Source of the DNA: Olsenella sp.
GTDB taxonomy: Bacteria > Actinomycetota > Coriobacteriia > Coriobacteriales > Atopobiaceae
Direction of reading: 5' to 3'
Length of the DNA: 16,696 nucleotides
Assembly: GCA_015062715.1 (NCBI GenBank)
Contig: SUUD01000018.1
Location: 1-16,696 of the forward strand
Numbering within the stretch: the first letter of the stretch is position 1; each line of letters opens with the position of its first letter. Below are positions 1 to 6,148 of the stretch, one piece after another. The notes under the pieces were generated by a model. That model was not told the DNA's origin. It searched no databases and saw nothing but the letters and a program-made list of their open reading frames with translations. Position numbers and translations under genes: made by a program.

Positions 1-13
1 CGTCTCTCGTAAG

Positions 14-27
14 AGAACATATGTTCT
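14..27. promoter_or_regulatory. Putative LexA (SOS) box
   Basis: AGAACATATGTTCT is a perfect 14-bp palindrome containing GAAC-N4-GTTC, the core of the SOS box bound by LexA/DinR in Gram-positive bacteria. It lies between the stop codon of the small membrane-protein gene and the window edge, so it would most simply control a gene lying to the left, outside the window. The palindrome is seen directly; LexA binding is inferred. Confidence 0.5.
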
Positions 28-33
28 ATTACC

Positions 34-276
34 CTAGTATCCTATCCTTGCCCAGCGGCCTTCGAGCTCGCTGAGCACGCGATTCATTTCGTCGCTCTCG
101 TCCGTCGTTCCACGAAGGCTCTCAATCTTTTCAAGCAGTTCCTTGACGGTCACATAGACCTGTCTGACCGTCGCCTCGGCCTTCTTGCGGGCCTCATCGT
201 CAAGCAGGAGATGGTAAGCCCCAAGACACAGGCCTCCCACCACTACGACGTTTCGCACGACATGGGTCGGAGTCAT
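34..276 (-). CDS. Small single-pass membrane protein, unknown function
   Basis: An 80-residue protein I do not recognise. Residues about 6-25 (around VVRNVVVVGGLCLGAYHLLL) form one hydrophobic segment. The rest is a charged, probably helical or coiled-coil tail (DDEARKKAEATVRQVY..., then VKELLEKIESL) ending in RWARIGY. The ATG lies one base after the parB stop codon, and GGGGAG just upstream can serve as ribosome binding site, so it is probably co-transcribed and translationally coupled with parA-parB. An N-terminal membrane anchor with a helical tail recalls YtxH-like small proteins, but similarity cannot be asserted. Its position suggests a cell-envelope or segregation accessory role, which is inference only. 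That it is a real gene is supported by the tight spacing and in-frame ribosome binding site. Confidence 0.7.
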   Translation of the reverse strand: MTPTHVVRNVVVVGGLCLGAYHLLLDDEARKKAEATVRQVYVTVKELLEKIESLRGTTDESDEMNRVLSELEGRWARIGY

Positions 277-277
277 G

Positions 278-1144
278 TTACTCCCCAGCCTCCCTACCCA
301 TTTCTATGGCCTCGACGATGCGCGCAAGCTCATCTTCGTCCTTGAACTCGATTTCGATCTTGTTCTTGCCACGGACGGTCCGGACCTTGACACCCACGTC
401 AAGCATCCTCCTCAGCTGCCTGGCAGCCCTCTTGAATGATTGAGGTGAGGGGGTTCTTGGCTTTCGCTCGGTCTCTATGCCAGAAAACAACGGGGCGAGA
501 TTTTCTGTCTGCCGAACGGTAAGGTGCTCGTCGATGACCTTTCGTGCCAGGCGCTCCCGACCCTCCTGGGTCGGTACGGCAAGTATTGCCCTTGCGTGAC
601 CAGCAGACAGCTCGCCTTCCTCCATAAGCTTCTGCACCTCCTTGGGGAGATCAAGGAGACGCAGGGTGTTGGCGATAGCCGACCTTGACTTTGAGAGCAG
701 CTTCCCCAGCTCCTCCTGTGTGAGGGACTGGTCATCGATCAGCTGCTTGTAACCCAGTGCCTCCTCTATGGGATTGAGGTCGGCACGCTGGAGGTTCTCG
801 ATGAGTGCCAGCTGAAACACCTCGTCGTCGCTTACCTCACGAACGATGACCGGCACCTCGGTAACCCCTGCGAGCTTAGCCGCCTGGTATCTTCTCTCAC
901 CAGCAACGATCTGATACGACGACCCCTTCTTGCGTACGAGAATCGGCTGTAATATCCCGTTCTGCTTGATCGAATCTGCTAGTTCTGCCAGTTTTGCCTC
1001 ATCGAAGGTCCTGCGTGGCTGATTAGGGTTTGTCTTGATGCTCGACAGGGGAAGTTGCGTTTCCGGGGGCAGACCGCCGACTTCGGCGTTTGCCTCGCCC
1101 ATCAATGATGCAAGGCCCTTACCGAGTCCACTCTTCTTAGGCAC
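278..1144 (-). CDS. parB: Chromosome-partitioning protein ParB (Spo0J family)
   Basis: A 288-residue ParB, the CTP-dependent clamp that loads at parS and spreads to form the segregation complex with ParA. The N-terminal KKSGLGKGLASLMG is the typical ParA-interacting segment. The CTPase/ParB domain contains NQPRRTF (41-47), GERRYQAAKLAG (82-93) and ENLQRADLNPIEEA (116-129). The helix-turn-helix that reads parS is around residues 141-165 (LTQEELGKLLSKSRSAIANTL). The C-terminal dimerisation region ends in a Glu-rich helix. Translation starts at GTG and overlaps the end of parA by 8 bp, as is usual for translationally coupled parAB. Three perfect parS sites lie about 0.9-1.05 kb upstream. Length and motifs are normal for a chromosomal ParB. 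Confidence 0.97.
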   Translation of the reverse strand: MPKKSGLGKGLASLMGEANAEVGGLPPETQLPLSSIKTNPNQPRRTFDEAKLAELADSIKQNGILQPILVRKKGSSYQIVAGERRYQAAKLAGVTEVPVIVREVSDDEVFQLALIENLQRADLNPIEEALGYKQLIDDQSLTQEELGKLLSKSRSAIANTLRLLDLPKEVQKLMEEGELSAGHARAILAVPTQEGRERLARKVIDEHLTVRQTENLAPLFSGIETERKPRTPSPQSFKRAARQLRRMLDVGVKVRTVRGKNKIEIEFKDEDELARIVEAIEMGREAGE

Positions 1145-1937
1145 GCTTCATCACTTCCTTAGCAAGCTTTTGGTAGGCAACTGCACCCTTGTTCGACTTT
1201 GCATAGAGCGTAATCGGAAGGCCGTGGCTTGGGGCTTCCGACAGCTTTACACTTCTGGGGATTACCGTAGTAAATACCGTCTTCCCGAAGAACTCTCGAA
1301 CTTCCTCGACTACCTGTTTCGAGAGTGTTGTCCTCGAGTCAAACATCGTCATTAGCACACCAAATACCTCAAGTTTCGGATTGAGGCGGCTCTTCACCAT
1401 TCTCATGGACTCAAGAAGCTTTGTTACGCCCTCAAGAGCGTAATACTCGCATTGAATGGGAATGAGCAAACTGTCTGCTGCAACGAGCGCATTTATGGTC
1501 AACAACCCCAGTGATGGGGGACAATCGATGAATATGTAGTCAAAGTCGTTCTTAATCGGCTCAATGATTCCACGTAGGATGCTCTCACGTGCCATCTCCG
1601 AGACGAGCTCGACTTCGGCGCCTGCCAACTGAATTGTTGCAGGTACAACCCATACTCCTGGAACAACAGTCTCATGAACCAGATTCTCTATGGGTTCCCC
1701 TTGAAGAAGGGCATTATATACGCACTTATCGAGCTCTTCCTTCTCGATACCATAACCACTGGTTGTATTTCCCTGTGGATCGAAGTCAATGACCAGTACC
1801 TTTTCGCGTTCTTCACCGAGAGCGGCAGATAGGTTTACCGCTGTCGTTGACTTTCCCACACCACCTTTTTGGTTAATGATTGCGATTACACGTGTTTCAC
1901 GCTTCTGATGACGTCGTTTTTGACTCTTGAACTCCAC
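1137..1937 (-). CDS. parA: Chromosome-partitioning ATPase ParA (Soj family)
   Basis: A 266-residue P-loop ATPase of the ParA/MinD superfamily that moves ParB-parS complexes over the nucleoid. The deviant Walker A motif KGGVGKST (24-31) carries the signature lysine. It is followed by VLVIDFDPQGNTTS (48-60) and the Walker B region DYIFIDCPPSLGLL. The start is GTG, preceded by an AGGAGGAG ribosome binding site. It adds about 15 basic residues (MEFKSQKRRHQKRETR) before the P-loop strand, which may help DNA contact. The gene lies between rsmG and parB, overlaps parB by 8 bp and is preceded by two parS sites, so ParB binding could affect its expression. Base composition is visibly lower in GC than dnaA-gyrA. 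The soj role is assigned from family and context. Confidence 0.97.
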   Translation of the reverse strand: MEFKSQKRRHQKRETRVIAIINQKGGVGKSTTAVNLSAALGEEREKVLVIDFDPQGNTTSGYGIEKEELDKCVYNALLQGEPIENLVHETVVPGVWVVPATIQLAGAEVELVSEMARESILRGIIEPIKNDFDYIFIDCPPSLGLLTINALVAADSLLIPIQCEYYALEGVTKLLESMRMVKSRLNPKLEVFGVLMTMFDSRTTLSKQVVEEVREFFGKTVFTTVIPRSVKLSEAPSHGLPITLYAKSNKGAVAYQKLAKEVMKRA

Positions 1938-2004
1938 TGCTCCTCCTCGTCTTTGCTTTGTTTGAGCGTGGTCTTGTTCAATATATCAGTTTGACTGCCA
2001 TGTT

Positions 2005-2020
2005 TGTTTCACGTGAAACA
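2005..2020. promoter_or_regulatory. parS site 1
   Basis: TGTTTCACGTGAAACA is a perfect 16-bp palindrome identical to the widely conserved bacterial parS consensus bound by ParB/Spo0J. It lies in the parA leader between rsmG and parA, so bound ParB could also influence parA transcription. Confidence 0.97.
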
Positions 2021-2039
2021 CTTTTCTTTTGTTGAACTC

Positions 2040-2055
2040 TGTTTCACGTGAAACA
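2040..2055. promoter_or_regulatory. parS site 2
   Basis: A second exact TGTTTCACGTGAAACA, its start 35 bp from that of site 1, abutting the stop codon of rsmG. Confidence 0.97.
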
Positions 2056-2784
2056 TTATTTGATTCCAAGTGGTCGTTTTCGTGCCATTCCTACCCTTCG
2101 TGGCAACTTAATATCTGGCTCACTGTCTTTCATAAAGACAATGATCTCTCTAGTTCCCATGTCTTTGGGAAGCCGGTATGTTTCACGTGAAACAAAGGTC
2201 ATACCGACAAGAGCAGCTGCACGCAACCCCTGATCCCACTCCTCGTTTGAAAGAGGTGCCTTAGATATAACAAGCCTTCCACCCTGACAAAGAAGGGGAG
2301 ATGCATATTCGAGCAGGACGTTGCAAGGGGCCACGGCACGGGCTACAACCCTTGTGAATGATGCCCCTCTACTCTTGGCAAGCTCTTCAGCACGGATTGC
2401 CTGTACAGAGCAATGAGTCTGGTCACCAAGGCGTTCTATGCCTTCAGAGACAACAGTCACCTTCTTTGCCACAGAGTCAATGAGGGTGCCCGTGGCTCCA
2501 GAGCAGATGGCAAGAGGAACACCAGGAAACCCGCCACCAGTACCTATATCAACAAACTCATCTTCTGCACTGATATACGGCAAAAAGAGCAGAGAGTCGA
2601 CGAGGTGAAGAATGACAGCCTCTTCGATATTGGTAATGGCAGTGACGTTGATAACCTTGTTCCTCTCAAGGACATAGAGAAGATAGTCTATGAGCTGCTC
2701 TGTCTGATCCTGTGACAGCCTTATGTCATAGTTCAAGGTCATCTCTTGAAGCTGTTCACATAGCTTGTCTTGTTCGGTTCCCAT
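2056..2784 (-). CDS. rsmG: 16S rRNA (guanine-N7) methyltransferase RsmG (GidB)
   Basis: A 242-residue SAM-dependent methyltransferase that makes m7G527 (E. coli numbering) in 16S rRNA; loss of this modification is known to give low-level streptomycin resistance. The SAM-binding loop VDIGTGGGFPGVPLAI is at residues 78-93, preceded by the family motif NVTAI (46-50) and the helix HLVDSLLFL. The RVVARAVAP segment matches the family's conserved RAVA region. The ATG follows a weak purine-rich ribosome binding site. The C-terminal tail (RRVGMARKRPLGIK) is basic. The gene starts after an intrinsic terminator closing the jag transcript and heads the rsmG-parA-parB unit, the usual actinobacterial/firmicute order. 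Its 3' end carries a parS site. Confidence 0.95.
   Translation of the reverse strand: MGTEQDKLCEQLQEMTLNYDIRLSQDQTEQLIDYLLYVLERNKVINVTAITNIEEAVILHLVDSLLFLPYISAEDEFVDIGTGGGFPGVPLAICSGATGTLIDSVAKKVTVVSEGIERLGDQTHCSVQAIRAEELAKSRGASFTRVVARAVAPCNVLLEYASPLLCQGGRLVISKAPLSNEEWDQGLRAAALVGMTFVSRETYRLPKDMGTREIIVFMKDSEPDIKLPRRVGMARKRPLGIK
2179..2194. promoter_or_regulatory. parS site 3, inside rsmG
   Basis: A third exact TGTTTCACGTGAAACA, located within the 3' part of the rsmG coding sequence, where it encodes part of the FVSRETY segment. The palindrome is kept despite the coding constraint, as in B. subtilis, where parS sites also lie inside genes. Confidence 0.97.
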
Positions 2785-2803
2785 AATCCGCCTCTGACAA
2801 AAC

Positions 2804-2818
2804 TTCTTGTATCAAGAA
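2804..2818. repeat. Short inverted repeat upstream of rsmG
   Basis: TTCTTG-TAT-CAAGAA is a perfect 6-bp inverted repeat with a 3-bp centre, 20 bp upstream of the rsmG start and downstream of the jag terminator. It sits where an operator or promoter would be expected; no clear -35/-10 pair was recognised around it. Confidence 0.35.
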
Positions 2819-2830
2819 CTATTGTCACAT

Positions 2831-2858
2831 AAAAGGAGGGCACCTGTGGCGCCCTCCT
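2831..2858 (-). terminator. Intrinsic terminator after jag
   Basis: AGGAGGGC (2834-2841) pairs perfectly with GCCCTCCT (2851-2858). The loop is short and can pair further (CC with GG around TGT). On the minus strand the stem is followed by TTTT, as expected for a Rho-independent terminator ending the rpmH-rnpA-yidD-yidC-jag transcript before rsmG. Confidence 0.75.
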
Positions 2859-2883
2859 AAAATTGATACTATGTTCGACCAGA

Positions 2884-3453
2884 CTAAAGAGCTGTGATGA
2901 CGACATACCTCTCGGGATCCTCACCCTCTGAATGGGTGGTGACACCATCATCGTTCAGGAGCGCAAGGTGAATGAGCCTGCGCTCGTAGGCATTCATAGG
3001 CTTGAGCCTGACCTGACCATGCTGCCGCTTGGCCCGGGCGGCAGACGAGGCGGCAAGGGTCTGGAGCTTCTGGCGGCGGCGGCTCTTGTATCCCTCGATG
3101 TCGACGACGACGGGGTAATGGAAGCCAAGCTTGCTGCTCACCAAGGAGGAGACGAGGAGCTGGAAGGCATCGAGGACTCGTCCATGACGACCGATGAGGA
3201 CCGCAAGGTCACCACCGTTGATGTCAAGGATGAGCTCTCCCTCGTCACCCTCATACTCGTCAATGCTCGATTGGGTCTCGCCAAAGCAGGCCAGAATGGA
3301 GCGGACGATCTCGACCGAGACGTCGGCGATGACATCGAGCTGGTCATCGGTCAGCTCGTCGCCAGCCTCGTACGCGGCACAGATTGCCGCATAGGGCGAT
3401 TCCTTCACGGATTCGATACTCTCATCAATTTGAGAGATTGTCTCCTCTTCCAT
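2884..3453 (-). CDS. jag: KH-R3H RNA-binding protein (Jag/KhpB)
   Basis: A 189-residue RNA-binding protein of the SpoIIIJ-associated Jag family (KhpB/EloR). The N-terminal 60 residues are acidic. A KH domain follows, with the GxxG-type loop in LIGRHGRVLDAFQLL (about residues 84-100). The C-terminal R3H domain contains RLKPMNAYERRLIHLAL with the defining R-x3-H (RRLIH) and ends in RYVVITAL. Jag proteins bind RNA and, in several Gram-positives, affect cell-wall elongation and division. The family's extra N-terminal Jag_N domain of Firmicutes is not evident, which fits the shorter actinobacterial form. The gene sits directly downstream of yidC, as usual, about 40 bp after its stop, and its transcript ends at a terminator. 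Confidence 0.93.
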   Translation of the reverse strand: MEEETISQIDESIESVKESPYAAICAAYEAGDELTDDQLDVIADVSVEIVRSILACFGETQSSIDEYEGDEGELILDINGGDLAVLIGRHGRVLDAFQLLVSSLVSSKLGFHYPVVVDIEGYKSRRRQKLQTLAASSAARAKRQHGQVRLKPMNAYERRLIHLALLNDDGVTTHSEGEDPERYVVITAL

Positions 3454-3493
3454 TGCTTCCTCCTACGGGATACTCAAAGAGGGGCCGAGGTGC

Positions 3494-4255
3494 CTAGCCC
3501 TTCTTGTGGGGACGGGCCTTCTTCGTCTTTCGAACCACATCCACCTTGATGGGGGCGTTGGCCGCTGCGGCTGCAGCCTCAGCCTTGGCCGCGGCCTGGA
3601 CACGACTGGTGATGAACTGCTGCTGGATGACGCCCCAGAGAGAGGACGTATCGTAGTAGAGAAGGACGCCGACGGGAACGCGCCATCCCATCCAGACCAT
3701 CATGACAGCCATGACCATACCCATCATCATGGTCGTCTGACGCTGCTCGGCGGGCTGGGAGTTCAGGTTCGAGAACATGGGGATGAACGTGAGGACGCCA
3801 AAGAGCAGGTCGAGAAGGATGTGGATCCAGGAGCCGGCGATGCCGTTGGCGGCAACCGCGTCGGCGATCGACATGCCGAGGGAAGGAATGATCGCGTAGA
3901 AGGAGGCGGTGCCAGGGAGCATGTCCCTCAGGACCGTGAACAGGGCGAAGAACACCGGCATCTGCAGGAAGAGGGGCAGGCATCCTCCCACGGGATTGAA
4001 GCCGATCTCGCGGTAGAGGTCCTGCATCTCCTGGCTCTGGCGCTGGGGGTCGTCGGCGTAGCGCTCCTGGATGTCCTGGATGCGCGGCTGCATGGCCTGC
4101 ATGCGCGCGGAGGACTTCGTCGAGCTGATTGTGAGCGGCGTGAGCAGGATTCTGATGATGAAGGTCAACAGAATGATGCCGAGGCCCCAGTCACCGACCG
4201 CCGTCGAGATGAGGTTCAGCACCTGGTACAGGAAGTTAACGAACCAATCCCACAT
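3494..4255 (-). CDS. yidC: Membrane protein insertase YidC/Oxa1
   Basis: A 253-residue polytopic membrane insertase that helps Sec-dependent and Sec-independent proteins into the cytoplasmic membrane. The N-terminal segment leads into LGIILLTFIIRILLTPLTI, where R35 is the conserved arginine of the hydrophilic groove. A charged cytoplasmic hairpin (RMQAMQPRIQDIQERY) and the family motif NPVGGCLPLFLQMPVFFALF (87-106) follow. Further hydrophobic helices include a Met-rich one (MMMGMVMAVMMVWMG), and the tail is Ala-rich then strongly basic (VVRKTKKARPHKKG), as in ribosome-contacting YidC tails. No lipoprotein signal is seen, unlike many Firmicute YidCs. A GGAGG site precedes the ATG. The gene is 18 bp downstream of yidD and followed by jag. 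Confidence 0.95.
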   Translation of the reverse strand: MWDWFVNFLYQVLNLISTAVGDWGLGIILLTFIIRILLTPLTISSTKSSARMQAMQPRIQDIQERYADDPQRQSQEMQDLYREIGFNPVGGCLPLFLQMPVFFALFTVLRDMLPGTASFYAIIPSLGMSIADAVAANGIAGSWIHILLDLLFGVLTFIPMFSNLNSQPAEQRQTTMMMGMVMAVMMVWMGWRVPVGVLLYYDTSSLWGVIQQQFITSRVQAAAKAEAAAAAANAPIKVDVVRKTKKARPHKKG

Positions 4256-4273
4256 AATTCCTCCGACCGACCC

Positions 4274-4528
4274 CTAGGGAACGGGGTCGTATCCTCCTTC
4301 GTGGAACGGATGGCAGCGACAGATCCTCTTGACCGCGAGCCACCCACCCCGAGCGAACCCATAGCGCTCGATGGCGATGAGCGCATATTCCGAGCACGTC
4401 GGCGAATAGATGCAGCTGGGAGGGAGCAGGGGAGAGATAAACCGCCTGTAGAACCTCACCAACGCAAGAAAGAGCCTCGTGACTGGGTCCCGGTGGGCCC
4501 GATCATCCCTGGCTCCTCCTGTGCTCAT
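4274..4528 (-). CDS. yidD: Membrane protein insertion efficiency factor YidD
   Basis: An 84-residue member of the YidD family (UPF0161), a small inner-membrane-associated protein thought to assist YidC-dependent insertion. The core FYRRFISPLLPPSCIYSPTCSEYALIAI shows the family signature, with cysteines C39 and C45; C70 and C72 follow in KRICRCHPFHEGGYDPVP. The only in-frame ATG overlaps the end of rnpA by 26 bp. That adds a charged leader of about 15 residues (MSTGGARDDRAHRDP) before the conserved part, so the true start could be slightly internal at a non-ATG codon. The rnpA-yidD-yidC arrangement is canonical. Confidence 0.92.
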   Translation of the reverse strand: MSTGGARDDRAHRDPVTRLFLALVRFYRRFISPLLPPSCIYSPTCSEYALIAIERYGFARGGWLAVKRICRCHPFHEGGYDPVP

Positions 4529-4838
4529 CCTTCGCCATCAGCCTCTCGAGTGCCTCGGCCACCTCATCGGGGTTCGCGTCATGTGTCGCCGTGGTGGCAA
4601 ACATGATCGTGCGCGTTCCCGTTCGGGGCATCCCGCACCTTCGCGCCGCCTCTCGCATGACACGCTTGCACCTGTTGCGAAAGACGGCATTTCCAAGCCG
4701 CTTAGCTGCGACGAAGGCGACCTTTCCAGGACCGCCTTCGTCGTCACTCAGAACAGTAACGCGCAGGAGCTTGCTGCTATGCCTTCTCCCGCGCGAGAAT
4801 ACCTCTTCGAACTCCGACCTGGACTTGATGGTCTCCAT
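4503..4838 (-). CDS. rnpA: Ribonuclease P protein component RnpA
   Basis: A 111-residue basic protein that works with the catalytic RNase P RNA to remove 5' leaders from tRNA precursors. The diagnostic RNP motif is GNAVFRNRCKRVMREAAR (about residues 49-66), containing RNRxKR. The N-terminal ETIKSRSEFEEVFSRGRRH is the usual FxxVFxxGRR-type helix/strand. The ATG directly abuts the rpmH stop codon (zero spacing), implying translational coupling, and the 3' end overlaps yidD. Length is within the family range. Confidence 0.95.
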   Translation of the reverse strand: METIKSRSEFEEVFSRGRRHSSKLLRVTVLSDDEGGPGKVAFVAAKRLGNAVFRNRCKRVMREAARRCGMPRTGTRTIMFATTATHDANPDEVAEALERLMAKDEHRRSQG

Positions 4839-4982
4839 TTACCTGTCAGAGACGGTCAGCCTCTTGCGACCCTTGGCGCGACGACGGGCGAGGACGGCGC
4901 GGCCGCCCTTGGTGGCCATGCGGGCACGGAAGCCGTGGCACTTGGCCCTCTTGCGCTTGTTCGGCTGGTAAGTACGCTTCAT
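4839..4982 (-). CDS. rpmH: 50S ribosomal protein bL34
   Basis: A 47-residue, very basic protein starting MKRTYQPNKRKRAKCHGFR, the standard bL34 N-terminus, and ending GRKRLTVSDR. The open frame extends further upstream. The start at 4982 is chosen because a strong GGAGG site (4991-4995) sits 8 bases before this ATG and family members begin exactly here. It is the first gene of the leftward unit rpmH-rnpA-yidD-yidC-jag, driven by a near-consensus promoter 53-76 bp upstream. Confidence 0.97.
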   Translation of the reverse strand: MKRTYQPNKRKRAKCHGFRARMATKGGRAVLARRRAKGRKRLTVSDR

Positions 4983-5034
4983 TTCGAATTCCTCCTGGGA
5001 ACCACTTTGGTGCGGATACTGCGTAAGCCACAAG

Positions 5035-5064
5035 ATTGTAGGGGTCTTCCTGCGATTCTGTCAA
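5035..5064 (-). promoter_or_regulatory. rpmH operon promoter
   Basis: On the minus strand, TTGACA (5059-5064) and TACAAT (5035-5040) are separated by 18 bp, an almost perfect housekeeping sigma-factor promoter. Transcription would start near 5028, giving a leader of about 45 nt before rpmH. A DnaA-box-like 9-mer (TTCTCCACA, 5066-5074) lies immediately upstream of the -35 element. Confidence 0.85.
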
Positions 5065-5065
5065 T

Positions 5066-5074
5066 TTCTCCACA
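5066..5074 (+). promoter_or_regulatory. DnaA-box-like 9-mer
   Basis: TTCTCCACA differs from the consensus TTATCCACA at one position and lies just upstream of the rpmH -35 element. Confidence 0.45.
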
Positions 5075-5219
5075 AAGGCAGCGGCAGTTCCGTCAAGGAG
5101 CGAGGATACAAATCTTCCACTCCCTGCCCTGACATATTTCGCAATGGATGAAATAAGATAAGAAAGAAGCACGTAGGGATGGTATTATCTTCCAGCTGCA
5201 CGAAAGCTTTTCACAGAGG

Positions 5220-5228
5220 TTATCAACA
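5220..5228 (+). promoter_or_regulatory. DnaA-box-like 9-mer
   Basis: TTATCAACA differs from TTATCCACA at position 6 only. A weaker CTTTTCACA (5207-5215) lies a few bases upstream. Confidence 0.5.
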
Positions 5229-5242
5229 TGATTTCATAGCTT

Positions 5243-5289
5243 GTTGAAAACTTTCTTCCGTAAGAAAGAAATCTTGGAAAGTTTTCAAC
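5243..5289. repeat. 13-bp perfect inverted repeat upstream of the GHKL-ATPase gene
   Basis: GTTGAAAACTTTC (5243-5255) is exactly complementary to GAAAGTTTTCAAC (5277-5289). Part of the left arm can instead form a smaller hairpin, CTTTCTT (5251-5257) with AAGAAAG (5262-5268) around a 4-base loop, so two structures exclude each other. Each arm contains the TTTTCAAC core that recurs near the dnaA start. It may be an operator, a DnaA-binding pair or a leader structure. Confidence 0.7.
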
Positions 5290-5331
5290 GACGGTTGGAA
5301 TGTTGTCGAAAGATTCGAAAGGAGGGTCGTC

Positions 5332-6138
5332 ATGAAGGACTTCATCCCCTTTGTGGGGGACGACGGAATCCCCTCGTTGGAGAGCGAAGTTCGCTACCCC
5401 GCGCGGATCGCCGTGTATGACGACCCCTCCGTCGCCCCGCAGGTACTCGTCATCGAGCCAACCGACATCCGCTCCTATCTCTCCGAAATCACGAACAACG
5501 TGACGCGCCTCTCACACGAGCGTGGCGGGCGCCTTCCCTTCACCATCATCCGCGAGATCGTCGAGAACTACATCCACGCCTCGTTCATAGAGCCCTCCAT
5601 CAGCATCTTCGACGACGGGAACACCATCCGCTTCTGCGACCAGGGTCCCGGCATCCCCGAGAAGCAGCGGGCCCTCGAGATCGGCACCACCTCGGCAAGC
5701 GAGGACATGAAGCACTACATCCGCGGCGTCGGGTCCGGCCTGCCCATCGCCCTCCAATACATGCGCGACAAGGGTGGGACCCTCACCATCGAGGACAACA
5801 TCTCGACGGGCACCATCGTGACCATCTCGGTCGCACAACCCGCGGCCCAGCCTGCGGCCCAACCTACCGTCATAGCATCCGCCCCGGTTGCAGCCCCATC
5901 CCCCACGCCAACCCAGCCGAGCCCCTCCATCTCCCTGTCGGCCCGTGGGGAGCAGATCCTCGACTACCTCTCCTCCCACGAGAGCGTCGGTGGCATCGAC
6001 CTCGTCAGGGAGTACGGTGGTTCCCAGCCCACGTGGTCCCGCGAGCTCAAGGCACTCGACGAGAGTGGCCTCACCCGCAAGGTCGGCCAGCGGCGCCTCC
6101 TGACCGACGCAGGTCACGCACTCCTGTCGACACGATAG
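5332..6138 (+). CDS. GHKL-fold ATPase with C-terminal winged-helix-like domain, between rpmH and dnaA
   Basis: A 268-residue protein whose specific function I do not recognise. Residues about 70-167 form a GHKL (Bergerat) ATP-binding domain. The N-box is REIVENYIHA (74-83, with E78/N79), the G1 box is DQGPGIP (103-109) and the G2 box is RGVGSGLPIA (131-140). No histidine phospho-acceptor domain, sensor or membrane segment is present, so it is not an ordinary histidine kinase. A Pro/Ala/Gln linker (about 168-200, with AAQP repeated) leads to residues 200-268 (RGEQILDYLSSHESVGGIDL...SRELKALDESGLTRKVGQRRLLT), which read as a winged helix of MarR/ArsR-like type. A strong AAAGGAGG precedes the ATG. 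Its location in the origin region, 83 bp before dnaA, suggests ATP-dependent control of dnaA or initiation, which is inference. Anti-sigma-like or MutL/Hsp90-like roles remain possible. Confidence 0.88.
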   Translation: MKDFIPFVGDDGIPSLESEVRYPARIAVYDDPSVAPQVLVIEPTDIRSYLSEITNNVTRLSHERGGRLPFTIIREIVENYIHASFIEPSISIFDDGNTIRFCDQGPGIPEKQRALEIGTTSASEDMKHYIRGVGSGLPIALQYMRDKGGTLTIEDNISTGTIVTISVAQPAAQPAAQPTVIASAPVAAPSPTPTQPSPSISLSARGEQILDYLSSHESVGGIDLVREYGGSQPTWSRELKALDESGLTRKVGQRRLLTDAGHALLSTR

Positions 6139-6148
6139 CTTCCCCGAT

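Larger units (their letters stand above)
4983..5331. other. rpmH - GHKL-ATPase intergenic region (part of origin region)
   Basis: A 349-bp non-coding spacer between divergent genes. It holds the rpmH promoter, an AT-rich purine stretch near 5140-5170, DnaA-box-like 9-mers and a 13-bp inverted repeat next to the GHKL-ATPase gene. No ORF with a credible ribosome binding site is seen. In many bacteria the rpmH-dnaA spacer is one half of a bipartite oriC, with the dnaA-dnaN spacer as the other half. That reading is inferred here. Confidence 0.55.

Noticed and set aside
1893..1908. Possible fourth parS site inside parA (TGTTTCACG...)
   Set aside because: Only the left half matches; the right half agrees at one of seven positions, so it is unlikely to bind ParB.
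3506..4606. Plus-strand open frame antisense to yidC, yidD and rnpA
   Set aside because: His/Asp/Arg-rich composition without domains; the minus strand encodes three recognised proteins over the same DNA.
4983..5033. Longer rpmH reading frame starting at 5033
   Set aside because: The start at 4982 has a strong ribosome binding site and the exact bL34 N-terminus; the longer form would begin upstream of it within the promoter.
4846..5172. 108-codon frame overlapping rpmH and the origin spacer
   Set aside because: Out of frame with rpmH, crosses its promoter, and has no family resemblance.
5332..6138. Reading the pre-dnaA gene as a histidine kinase
   Set aside because: Only the ATP-binding domain is present; there is no phospho-acceptor histidine region, sensor or membrane segment, and no response regulator nearby.
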